Positions 49,022 through 59,257 of a stretch of DNA of 64,000 bases are shown piece by piece. The stretch covers positions 8,060,001-8,124,000 of the forward strand of contig OX344757.2 of assembly GCA_947034885.2 (NCBI GenBank), given 5' to 3'. Below the pieces are notes generated by a model. The model searched no databases. It saw only the letters and a program-made list of their open reading frames with translations, and had not been told where the DNA came from. This stretch comes from Thuidium tamariscinum (lineage: Eukaryota; Streptophyta; Bryopsida; Hypnales; Thuidiaceae). The translations under genes were made by a program, and so were the position numbers. Positions within the stretch are counted from its first letter, which is position 1, and the number at the start of each line of letters is the position of its first letter.

Positions 49022-49250
49022 CCCTTAAAGGACAAATTGGTGATTGTGGAAACCATCCATTTAGGTTCTGTGGGGATCACTAGTTTAGAAAATCCAAAAG
49101 CACTAATTGGAAGTCAAAATACTATAGTAGATCTCTCCTTTTCACACAAAATTCTAAAGATGAATAGTTGCACTTCTGACCTACACAAAACTTTTCTCTA
49201 TCATCCATCAGACACAGAACATCCACCTCAACGTTCAAGATTTAAGAACC
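49022..49250 (+). mobile_element. About 229-bp MITE of the CCCTTNAAGGA family
   Basis: Begins CCCTTAAAGGACAAATTGG, with TTGTGGAAACCATCCATTTA and CTCCTTTTCACACAAAATTC shared with the copies at 27228 and 33897. The right terminus (GTTCAAGA near 49250) is decayed, so the end is approximate. Confidence 0.6.
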
Positions 49251-49550
49251 TCTCAACTTATGATTCTCAAAACAATTTCCCCTCAAGCCCCTGAAAACAT
49301 ACCACAGCTGAGACTCAATTTATACACACATATTGTGAAAATGCATCTCTATTTTGATAAGTTGTGCCTCTGCATCTCTCTGATCAGCTCTTCTGTGTGT
49401 ATAAACAATGCCTAATTCGAGCTTTCTTTGGAAGATGAGATAGAAATGTACACTTCCGAAGCGTATTTCTGCTTGGCTATGAAATGCCTAGCGTGACCAA
49501 AAAACAACACTCTAGAAAATACAACGTCCCACTAAATGGGAAACTATTGA

Positions 49551-52079
49551 CTATTTTTCCACTAAAAATTCTTGGATCTGAAAACCAATTCGGTGTGCTT
49601 CCTCTTGCAAACTCAACAGCAGCCTGTCTCCCGTTTTCAAATTTGTGACAGGAAGCGCATTTGAAGCCTTGTCCTCTGGAAAGGTGCAAAACATGTGTAA
49701 GTTGTTGGAGGTTCACAAATAGTGAGAGACAATAGAGTTAATCGTAAAGTGTGCAATGGAGGATCAGCAGCCAGAGTTTGGGAAAAGTACAGGACAAAAC
49801 TTCTTGGAGAACCAAAAGTGAGGTCCAAAGGAGTTTGGTGCTGTGTTTCTTTTCTACTATTCTCAGTTACACCTCCCTCTGACACCCGTTTTCAAACTGG
49901 GGTTCCTTTACGATTAACTCTAATAACATCCATAGAATTCATTCCAATCCCCATGATATTAACAGCAAATCACAGAAAATTCATTCATTCTAATCCTCAG
50001 TATTTCCAAGACGCACCTCCAGGTGCAACGAGGCAGACCGTTTCAGTGTTTTGTAGCAAGACGCTGTGTCTTTGGCCGTCTACTTGCACCTCCACAAGCA
50101 ACAAAGGCCTCGATTCGATTTTCACTCGTCCAACCAAAACAGAGCGAGTGTGTCCCTTTGCGTCCACCACCATTACTTGACTGCCCGTATGAAGCTCAGA
50201 AAGGTATGAGGTGCGGCCACCCGCCATCCCAACGTACGCGTGAACCGGCCCCTGTTGCACAAGATATCAAAAACATTCAGGATTATAATTTGAATTTGTG
50301 GAGGTCCGGCCCTCTTGAAATGGGCCTCTCAAATGTGGTGACAGAACCATTTGAAACTTACTGTAGATGAGCTTAATCGACACTTGTATCAAACGAGAAA
50401 GGGAATTAACTCACAGCGTTCACTCGGAAAGGTCGTGACGCCACATTGTCGCTTTCTAAACACTCGGAGTGAACCAAGAAGAGAGCTCTCGCAAAAGATC
50501 CAACCTGCGTCACGGCCCAGATGATAGTTTAGTACCGACATTGGTAAAGGCGAGTTGCACTCAATGATTCTCAGTCTTGTACAAAGAAGAATGAATCTTT
50601 TCCAGCTTTGATCAATAATTTAATTAACAAAGCAAGCGTTTAATAGCAGGTTGCGCGATTCGACGAGAGCGACTTACCAGGAGACCCTCTCCAGGATTCA
50701 GTAGATTGCATAGATCAACACACACACGATCTCCCATACCAACAGACTCCACTTGCGTGACTGTCGCCTCCACCAGCGAAATTCCCATTTGGGGATCTTT
50801 GTGGTCTTTCAAATATGTCTGCGACGATTTCGCCATGGTCGGGAGAAAGAAAGAAAGAAAGGTCAGAGTGGAACCAAGAAAATAATGTATTCAGCGAAGT
50901 CAGCCTTTAACTTCGAAGTTGCATCCTAATTAAGAAGTCGGAGTTGGATGCGGAAATTCGGCCGCTGGTACCTTAAGAGCAAACACTTCAGAAATATCAT
51001 CAGTGTGCAAAACGATTCCATCGGTGCCCTTCTGAAACGCTTCAAGATAAACCCGGGCATCGCTTGCTGTGCTTGCTGTGGCATAAAGAGCCGTGCTGCT
51101 CTCTTGAAAAGCTGCCACCATGTTCTCAACTGGAATGACCTAGACATCTCAGCACGAACTATCAGTCTCATATCGATCTACTGAAAACTATGATCATAAA
51201 ATTTCTCCATGAATTCATAAACTAAATTCACAATATTGAACAGTGATCAGGGTTCAGTAAGCAGGCGTGATCAGACCTACCTGCAAATCAGATGCGCTCA
51301 TGACCACGATCTCAGCTTTGCCCATCAACGAAGGAAGGGAGTCGACCTCCTTGCTCGTAGAAGCTTCACCTAGAACGGCCACTGGCTTGTTGTCCGAGTT
51401 CAAGAATTGATCACCCTCCAAGCGCAGTGGATTGATTTTCGCAAGAGCTGTCAGACGAAATCGTTAAACACTTAACGACATTTTACGAGAACATCGAACT
51501 GCTCGTTCAAAAGAGAATTTAGTAACCCATACAGAACAAATCGACTTTCTTCGTATACACTGTAATCAAGACTAATGCGATTGTAACATCAAGGGTTGGT
51601 TAATCGAACTGCTGGCAGAACTATCATAAATGCGGACCTTACATGCTCGTTTTCATAGAAAGAGAAGAGGCAGAAAACACCTACATGTCCATTCATGGGC
51701 GAGGTACATTGTCTCAGGTGTGAAGATAAAAGTGGACCAGCCGCCTTCAACAGAGGCTGTCATCACATCCTTGCTCTTGGTCCACACCCACACTGCCTTT
51801 GCCGCTGAAGTCGCTTGCCGCGGTGCAAACAATCCACTTCCCGAAGACCACCCACTTCCTGTTGATCGAGCACTTCCATGAGACTGGACGCTTCCATTGC
51901 TTGAGGTCGTTCGTGACAGAGGAGCGCCTAAATTGCTTGAGGGCGTTCTAGACGATGTGCTGTTTCTGCTCGAGCGTGCCACAATTCCTGCAAGCACCGA
52001 AAAGGATGACAACGTCAGAGACGCCAATTCTAATACCCAAATTCCATTGTGCCCGTGTGGCCATCTCGACCGCCTGCAT
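49551..52079 (-). CDS. 3-dehydroquinate synthase II (archaeal-type) homologue, plastid-type plant protein
   Basis: Exons 51987..51685, 51447..51281, 51139..50972, 50818..50678, 50504..50415, 50251..50017 and 49675..49551 are secure. A first piece 52079..52037 needs a 49-nt intron (52036..51988), giving 423 aa. Archaeal members close an amino-dideoxy sugar acid to 3-dehydroquinate; plants also have the classical enzyme, so the role here is unproven. Motifs in order: [113 protein letters not shown] and a FLVEK end. The Ser/Arg/Thr-rich start suits a transit peptide. The frame of the first secure exon has no ATG, so the true start is open. Confidence 0.85.
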
Positions 52080-52599
52080 GGCTCTTAGTCGGCTCAAATC
52101 CGCTACAATCCAAAGCAAAGATTGATGGTTAATTAGCCATAGCTAAGAATGCCAGTCTCATTTATACCGGTATCAAACCAAACCAAAAACCGTGTGAGAA
52201 CTATCCCTCTAAAAATTGACGTGGGAAAATTTTCGGGAAAAGCCCAAAGCTACTGAGCAACGTTTGAAGATCGGAAATTGTAGCGAGAACAGCCCACTAA
52301 CAACTTCGAATCTAAGTATGCTTGAGAAGGACTCGGTTGAAAGAAAACCGGGAGACCCTAGCTCTCGGCAATTCAGCAACAATTTGAACGGTTTTTAAGG
52401 ATTTAGCAATGCTGGTATGTGTACATACAGCTTAAGAGGAGAGTCTTCAAAAACCGAATCGAAAATTTAAACACAGAGTCAGGCAATCAGGAACGCAAGT
52501 GAAATGAGAATATTCCGGTTTCCAGTTATTAAGGAGAGATAGGTTAAAGCGGAGAGTAGAAGCCAGAAAAACAGAGCATGACTAGCTGAGCCATCTTTG

Positions 52600-54508
52600 T
52601 CAACAGAGAAAAAGACTGCAATATTGATGTACTGATTCCAGCTTACGTTTTGATATATGCGGACTCGCAGAAAAATTTGAAGTCGACGTTTTCAGAGTGT
52701 CGTCAGTCTGTGGAGGGGCCGGTGCAATTGCTCTGGGATGCAATTGCGGCCTTGGTATAGAGTTTCTTGAAATACCCGGCCTGCCACCGAAACCACGTTC
52801 TGCATTGGTTTTATCTTCCGGAGTCACCTCCCACAGGGAAGCATCGCGCTCCGAAATGGCCTCGTGGTTGATCGAAAACAGGTCGTCGCATGACGATAGG
52901 GTGTCGAAGCCCATGGACTGAGAGCTCGTGGAATTGCTGGTCGTCGAGGCCATGGAATTTTGCTTTGTCAGGGGCGAAATTCCGAGCCTCTCATGGTGCT
53001 CTTTGAAATCCTGGTTGGTGAATGTGCCGGAGGAAATGGACGACCCGCGCAATGAGCTGCCACTTTCCGACGACGTCTTGGAATGCAAACTGGAATGCGA
53101 TGGCATGTAGAAACTGCTTGCCATCGTGTTCATTGGGGTGGGACCTCCGGCGGGCGGGAGTGCAATCGGCTTGCTCACGGCGAAAGAACGGATGCTCTCT
53201 GCTCCGCCGGACGCTCGGACACGCGTCACGAAACATGTCAGATTCTCGATGAAATACTTCCTATCCTTCTTCATTGTCCTGCACGAAGCAAAAAGCACCG
53301 CGAATTCGCAGCGTCGGTTACGGTAAACGTTTGGGCTACTCATTCAGAGACAATTTGAGCCTTTCGATCTTTACATTCGTATTTTGGTCTCAAGAACGGA
53401 GTATTTAAGAATGGACGGGAGGGCGGGGGCTGGGGGGACGCAATGTAAGGCCACCCAAAACACAATTTAAAAATTGTGAGAACGAGACTACTTCGTTTCC
53501 CAGTAACACAAATCTCAGAGGAGAGCGTGTACTGATTGCTCGCGCGATAGCTCAAAACTGCGAAGCATCTACAATGCTTGGTAATTCAAATACGTTTTGA
53601 AAAAGTCATAACACAGACCAGCGACGGAGGAGAGGAGACAGGAATGATCCAGAGTTCAGTTGTTCTCACTTGTCTACGACCACATGGTATGCGCCCGAGT
53701 TCTGAGCTTCTTCTACAACAATGCTCTTCGGATTCTGACCGACACAGACGTCGATCGACAACTGCACCTGCATTCACGAGAAAAATCCCACATTATTCAC
53801 TGGCATTGTCACAAAATTCTCCCACGAAACCTATCAATCCACACGTCTACCGTCGGAGGTGAGTAGATTAGTACCCCGGCCTTCTTGCACCAAGTGTCAA
53901 GATCATGGGTGTTGTGAAGCATGTACCGCTTGTTCGCAATCTCGGCTTCTAAGCTCCTCCTGCTTGAACCATTCCAGGTGTTCTTATCAACGCGGCTCTT
54001 GAATCCAACTGCAAGCGATCAGAGGACATGATCGTAAGAAGTTCAGAAATCGGCTGCTCGATTTCGAACTTCATCAAGTTTTAAACAATCGAAAAGTATA
54101 TTCAGAACAATTCAAGACCGGCCGGCAATGGCCAGTCACATTTGCATTTTCTCAACAGTCTGTTTTCAAATTTGCAAAGTAAGCGAAAATCTATAGCACT
54201 CGCTTGCAACCTCAAATTCGTCTCTGCAAGGAAAAAAGAAAAAAGCAGACACTGTCTGGTATAATCTCTAAAGCATTGGCGATTTCTATACATTCCACCA
54301 ATGGAAGGGAAGGCATTAAGCTCCTGAAACTCTCGTGGCCCCTCCACTTACTCGGATTTGCCACATGAGTGATAATGCCAACGAGCCGCAAGAGGTCGCC
54401 GTGGCGCGTGACGTTTCCGAGAGCCCAGGTCACAGCACTGCTAGAGAAGTCCTTACTAAGGTCCATGACCACCAGCACCACACCCTGCGACTTGACGGCC
54501 ATCTCCAT
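52600..54508 (-). CDS. Universal-stress-protein-like (adenine nucleotide alpha-hydrolase fold) protein
   Basis: Exons 54508..54352, 54008..53875, 53767..53670 and 53278..52600 give 355 aa. The N-terminal 190 residues follow the USP-like fold that precedes kinase domains in some plant receptor-like kinases: VVLVVMDLSKDFSSSAVTWAL, GDLLRLVGI, LSIDVCVGQNPKSIVVEEA, YHVVVDK, then KKDRKYFIENL. The rest is a low-complexity Ser-rich tail (SSFYMPSHSSLHSK, SSESGSSLRGSSISSG) without a kinase domain. Substrate and location are unknown. A strong donor (GTAAGC at 52646) just before the stop would allow splicing onward to 52102, where the reading frame can continue into the DHQ synthase II exons. A separate short gene is the simpler reading. 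Confidence 0.75.
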
Positions 54509-56324
54509 CGCCCTGACCTCCGTTTACCTCCAATCATGCACAACTGCCTGCTCTATCTCATTCTCGTCACCAATCCCCTGCAAAATTCAAAAATTCAGAA
54601 AACAAACATCTTCTCTCTCCTTGCGTTCTTCGCATTTCTGCTTTCATTCAGCACCTGCTCCCCTTCTAAGCCAACTCATCAACAAGGAGACATTATCCCT
54701 CGAGACTGCGCACAATCCAATGCTCGTTTACAGGAGCAACCTCATCAAGATTCTCCAACAGACGATGCGGCACTATCTACGCCTCACCAAATACACGGAA
54801 AACTGCGAGTGATCCGGTGCTGCAAATGCAAGCACGAGAGATTTAGGGCGACGTGAATCTGTGAGCATATAGGTATGTCTCTTTGCAATATCAAAGGCCG
54901 CACGCAGTTGCAAGGAAATTCATGAGGAGGAGAAGACGATTGTACTGCAAGGCATTAGAATACTCGTACTGGCATCAATCCTTTTTTGGCTTCTCTTTTT
55001 CCTGTCAGTGAGTCTGGCTTTTCGTTCCTTTCCCATTAATAGACGTGCCTCAATACTCATCCCTCGAATGGAGTTTTCGGTGGAGCTTTCGGATTTGGGT
55101 TCGCACTTCCGACATGGCCACACAATTGCTTCGCAGTAGACTCGTTGACATGGCGCGTTTACATTCCATTTGTGAATGGCGCCGTCCCGCGTTCTGTATG
55201 CAAAAACTCGACGCAGCATGGATTTCTGTTTACCAGTTGCAACTTGCACGACACTAATGTAATTTGTGTAAAAGAAATGCAATCCTAACTGAACTACAGT
55301 ACTGAAGTCAGTCCGTGAACGAAGCTGTTTACCTGTCAAAGTCGGTCGGCAGGTGATTTTGCCTCGTTTCGCAGGTGATCTGTCTGACCCAGAGGATGTG
55401 GCTCAGTCTCCCAAGGAATTGTAAATTTTGTTCCGTTTCGTTTCTCTCATTTCATTATTTTGTTGTTCCTTTTCATTTCGTTTCTAGAAACAATGGACAT
55501 TCTACAGGAAGCAAACATACTTCGGTCCTCATTGTACACATCTCAATTACCCAAGATCGCAACCGAACAGAATACAAAGAAAAGTAATTTTTCTGAAATT
55601 TCCGGAGAGTTCTAGCCCTGAGCTGTTCTTCATGTCTGCCAAAGAACAGTGAAATTATGCAACACGGCCATTGTCGTTGAGAGCGCAGCAAAAACAAGTA
55701 AACAACTACTGAAAACCCCTCTAAAGTCACGGATTTCGTGCTTCCGCAAGCACAGTTTTGATTCGTTTTGCTCTTATTTTGGTACCCATCGCGATGTAAG
55801 TTGTGATCATCGTTGGCGCTGCGTCCGAAATAGGAAGTGACCTGCCGAACCCACACAGCTGTGTCCATCCCCGAGTGAAACTGAAGTTCAATTCCGGAAT
55901 TAGAACGTTTGGAATCCGAATCTTATCGCGGTAAGTAGAACTGGCCTTTCAGTGGAACCACAGACTACAATTACAACTCGATTTTGGCACGACCTGACAA
56001 GAAGTCTACAGTCGAATTTTCGTGTCCACGGAGCTGGTCTTCGTGGTGCAATGAACACCAGAATAGCCAATTTGGCATTTACGAGATTTGGTACATGTGC
56101 AAAACTCCAAGAAGACGGGCGGGCATTTCGTGAAGACGACGCAGTCTTCTGCAGTTCTGCCTCAACTGTCTCAGGATGCAGCTGAATTTGGGTAATGTGT
56201 CTATAAACTCCATGATCAAGGGAGATAATTGCCATAACTTCAGTAGTTTTCCTTCATTACCACAATCGAGCCCATTTCAGTACAAGTGGAAATCGGCATT
56301 GCATATGAAGAGCAGGGTTAACCC
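54509..56324. other. Upstream region of the USP-like gene
   Basis: It should hold the promoter and 5' UTR of the minus-strand USP-like gene. Frames at 54920-55339 (-), 54335-54856 (+) and 55900-56235 (-) are without recognisable domains. No other element is seen. Confidence 0.4.
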
Positions 56325-56328
56325 TTAA

Positions 56329-56574
56329 GAGGGCAGGGAGAACTGACCCCCTCGCTCGGCCACTTGGGTAAAATGCTGTAGTTTTTTATTTTTCGCACAA
56401 ATTTTTTTTTGCAAATTTTGAATTCATATTTGTGATCAGAGACCCCAAATTAGCTAGGGGATGAAGAAAGCAGGGGTGATCACGGCCCAAAGTAGGGGGC
56501 TCTTTGTTTTGATTGCACCATGTTTTGTAAAAAATGGTAAGGCCGAGCCAGGGGGCCAATCCACCCGGATCCCC
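56329..56574. mobile_element. 246-bp TTAA-flanked MITE with GGCC-rich ends
   Basis: TTAA at 56325-56328 and 56575-56578. Imperfect inverted ends of about 34 bp: the left GAGGGCAGGGAGAACTGACC continues to CTCGCTCGGCC; the right read inward begins GGGGATCCGGGTGG and reaches CTGGCTCGGCC. TTAA suggests piggyBac mobilisation, but these ends differ from the 18164 family. Confidence 0.75.
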
Positions 56575-56578
56575 TTAA

Positions 56579-57031
56579 GAGCACTTCCAATGCTCCACCC
56601 TGTAAAGCACACGGCAACTTGTCATGCCCGGGTCTGTTGCTGTGGCAAGGGCTGGGTCGGGCTCATTTTCAGCATCCCACTTCTTTCTGACCCCCAATGC
56701 AACAAGATAACACATATGGCAAATTATTTCAAAAAAAGCTTGGGACACTCCTACAAACCTGCCGCTCTTCATCATCAGTAAAATTCCTCCCCTTCCGAAT
56801 CCAAGAACTACCACCACCTGTTGGCATTGTCAGAGAATCTAAGCTTGCAGAGCTTTGTTCCGTGCTCGGCATATCTCTAAAAAATACAGAGCAGGGGCTC
56901 TTATTTGAAGAGCCCTAGAAAATGCCATTGACGATAACGGCAACATTGGGGAGCCACTTTTGGCAAAAGGACGTTAAAGGGCCCGTTGACACCGTTCCCG
57001 TGTTCTTTACAGAGATGCATTGGAAGTGCTC
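56579..57031. mobile_element. 453-bp PIF/Harbinger-like MITE, TAA duplication
   Basis: Both ends read inward start GAGCACTTCCAATGC and share CTGTAAAG and ACACGG, about 36 bp in all. TAA flanks both sides (56576-56578 and 57032-57034). The left TAA is shared with the TTAA that closes the preceding MITE, so the two abut exactly. Confidence 0.8.
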
Positions 57032-57056
57032 TAAACCATTGAACAGTTAAGGGTCA

Positions 57057-57331
57057 AGGTGGCCATACACTCAAAAGCGTCACTTATTGGTACTGGGCCT
57101 AGTTACTATTATTAGCTTGTTTATATTTTCATATAGTCTTGTTGGCATGTGAAAGCATGTTCCAACGCACCAAAAAATGCAACATTTGAATACAATATGC
57201 AAAAGTTATTAAGAGTCAAAGATTGTTTCTAAAGGTGCCATTTACAGTTTGTATACATGACTGATTTTGGAAACGTACACACATTGTAGGTGGTGCTTAA
57301 AGTTCGGTTGTGCTTTTGGATGTACCTACCT
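57057..57331. mobile_element. 275-bp MITE of the AGGTAGGTAC family (copy B)
   Basis: The right end GTACCTACCT is intact with TA after it. The left end is decayed (AGGTGGCCATACACTC then AAAAGCG). Orientation is opposite to copies A and C, judged by the internal GTTCCAACGCACCAAA block. Confidence 0.7.
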
Positions 57332-57333
57332 TA

Positions 57334-58334
57334 ACCATGCTCTTCTAGTGGGTAACCCTAGGAGAATCAAAAGTTGGGGGCATCACTATTCTTGTTGCTT
57401 GACCAAAGTTTGTGCAATGAAGGCATGTAAAAGTGAACAATGAACAATGATATGACTTTGCAACCTAAATGTAGTATTTGGCAAGCCATATTTACTACAC
57501 TAAGTAGTGAAATTAGATTGCCTTTCACTAAATTCTTGACATTGTACATTGTACAAATATATATTGTTATTATACAAGAATGCACTACTTTTGAATTAGT
57601 TGTTGGTGTAGTTGGAACTTGTAAACCTCCATAAATACAAATGGAAGTATTTGTAGAAATATTTGTTAACTTTGATGGCTTTTAGAGTAGCTTTCTTGGA
57701 ATAAGGCAACCGTGATTTCACTATTTAGTGTATAGAGGTGGGTCTAGTAGGTTGAAACATTCCAAGATTCACTTTTTATTAGGAATTCACTCAAAATCAA
57801 GTCTGAAGGACTTGGCTTGTCGTTCAAGACATTAAATATTTGGTTTTACTAATTTCCTTTTTTTTTTCTTCCCATCTCTACATAACTATGTTCAAAAATC
57901 AAGAAGGATAGAGCAACTATGCCAATGACATTAGTAAGAATAGACCAAAAAAAACATTTTACTAAATAGCATCTTTGGATGCACTTTGTCTATTTTATGT
58001 AGCTCTGACAATTTGCTCTTAAAGACACTTATGATCTACATAGTAGACACTAGGACTCATGGGGAGTAAATTCCATATTATTGTCCTTCATAAGTGTTCT
58101 CATGCCATTCTTTTGACATCCTCAATTGAACAAGATTTACCATTGAAATTGTATCTTCTCAAACTAGTGATGCAAAAATATAACCTTGTATTAAAAATAC
58201 CATTTGTTACCACTTCTATGGCTAAACATATGATTTTTCACACCAATAGAAAGGTCTTGGTGCATCAACACCTCCTTTGTACAAAGTACTATGTAATGTC
58301 ATAATGATCAAAATTCTATTTTCACCTTACTTAA
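57334..58334. other. Gene-free AT-rich stretch
   Basis: Only short unrecognisable frames are present. No repeat or element boundary is visible. Confidence 0.4.
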
Positions 58335-58556
58335 TCCTAGAACGATGCTGGGGACGTTTGGCGTCCACTGAATGACAAAGAATCTTTCCTTCTAGGACAG
58401 AAATGCAACTTTTCATCCTCGGTATTGGGGGTGGAAAGGGAAGATCTTCTACAGTACTTTGACTTCTAATGCATATATTTGGCTTTTTCACAGTAGGTGA
58501 TGTCGTACGGTATCAAAATGCATGGTTTCCGCGGCCACCGGTCCATCCTTCAAGGG
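58335..58556 (-). mobile_element. 222-bp TTAA-flanked MITE, CCCTTNAAGGA family, reverse orientation
   Basis: TTAA at 58331-58334 and 58557-58560. Read on the minus strand it starts CCCTTGAAGGATGGACC and GGCCGCGGAAACC, the best preserved outer end of the family. The other end holds TCCTAGAACGATG and a CGTTTGGCGTCC block. Confidence 0.8.
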
Positions 58557-58623
58557 TTAAATAGTCAATTTTATTTTCCTTCCTTTTCTCCTTGATATTT
58601 GTTTGCATCAATTGTGGTTACTA

Positions 58624-58896
58624 AGGTAGGTACACCCAAAAGCGCCCTGTTCCTAAAAGCGCCATCTACAGTGCACATACATTTCTGAAATCAGTTATGT
58701 TCACAAACTGTATATGACGCTTTTAGAAATAGACTTTGATTGTTAATAACTTTTGCATACGGTATCCAAATCCTGCGTTCTTTGGTGCGTTGGAACATGC
58801 TTTCACTTGCCAACAAGACTACATAAAAATTTGAACTAATTAATAGTAGGAACTAGGCTCAATATGAATAAGTGGCGCTTTTGGGTGTACCTACCT
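58624..58896. mobile_element. 273-bp MITE of the AGGTAGGTAC family (copy C, best preserved)
   Basis: Ends read inward AGGTAGGTACACCCAAAAGC on both sides, flanked by TA (58622-58623 and 58897-58898). This copy defines the family ends. The TA duplication points to Tc1/mariner-type mobilisation. Confidence 0.85.
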
Positions 58897-59257
58897 TACC
58901 AACATTTTGTGTACAAGTGAAAGGATGTTATTACTTTCATTAGTTGAAATGACTTCAGTAGTTGAAATGTAACCTTCAAACTGGCTGGTAAGATTGATTC
59001 ATCGTCGATGTTGACATCGTCGCTTTCAGTGATGTCGAACAAGTGTAAACTAAGCTAAAAATTGCATTCTGCTAATCGTAGTTTGAAAAGTACTTTTGGT
59101 GCAGCAAATAAAACTGATAAAAGAAATCATTGAGTGTGCACCGCATACAAAAAGGAAAAAGTAATGGAAAGGAAATGCAGGGCAAGGGATAGGCGAAACG
59201 AGGACAAAGGTCAACTAATCTGATGAAATACAGGTAAACTACTTACTGTAAATAATA

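Noticed and set aside
54335-54856. Plus-strand frame of 173 codons
   Set aside because: It is antisense to the first USP-like exon and its 5' region, without recognisable domains.
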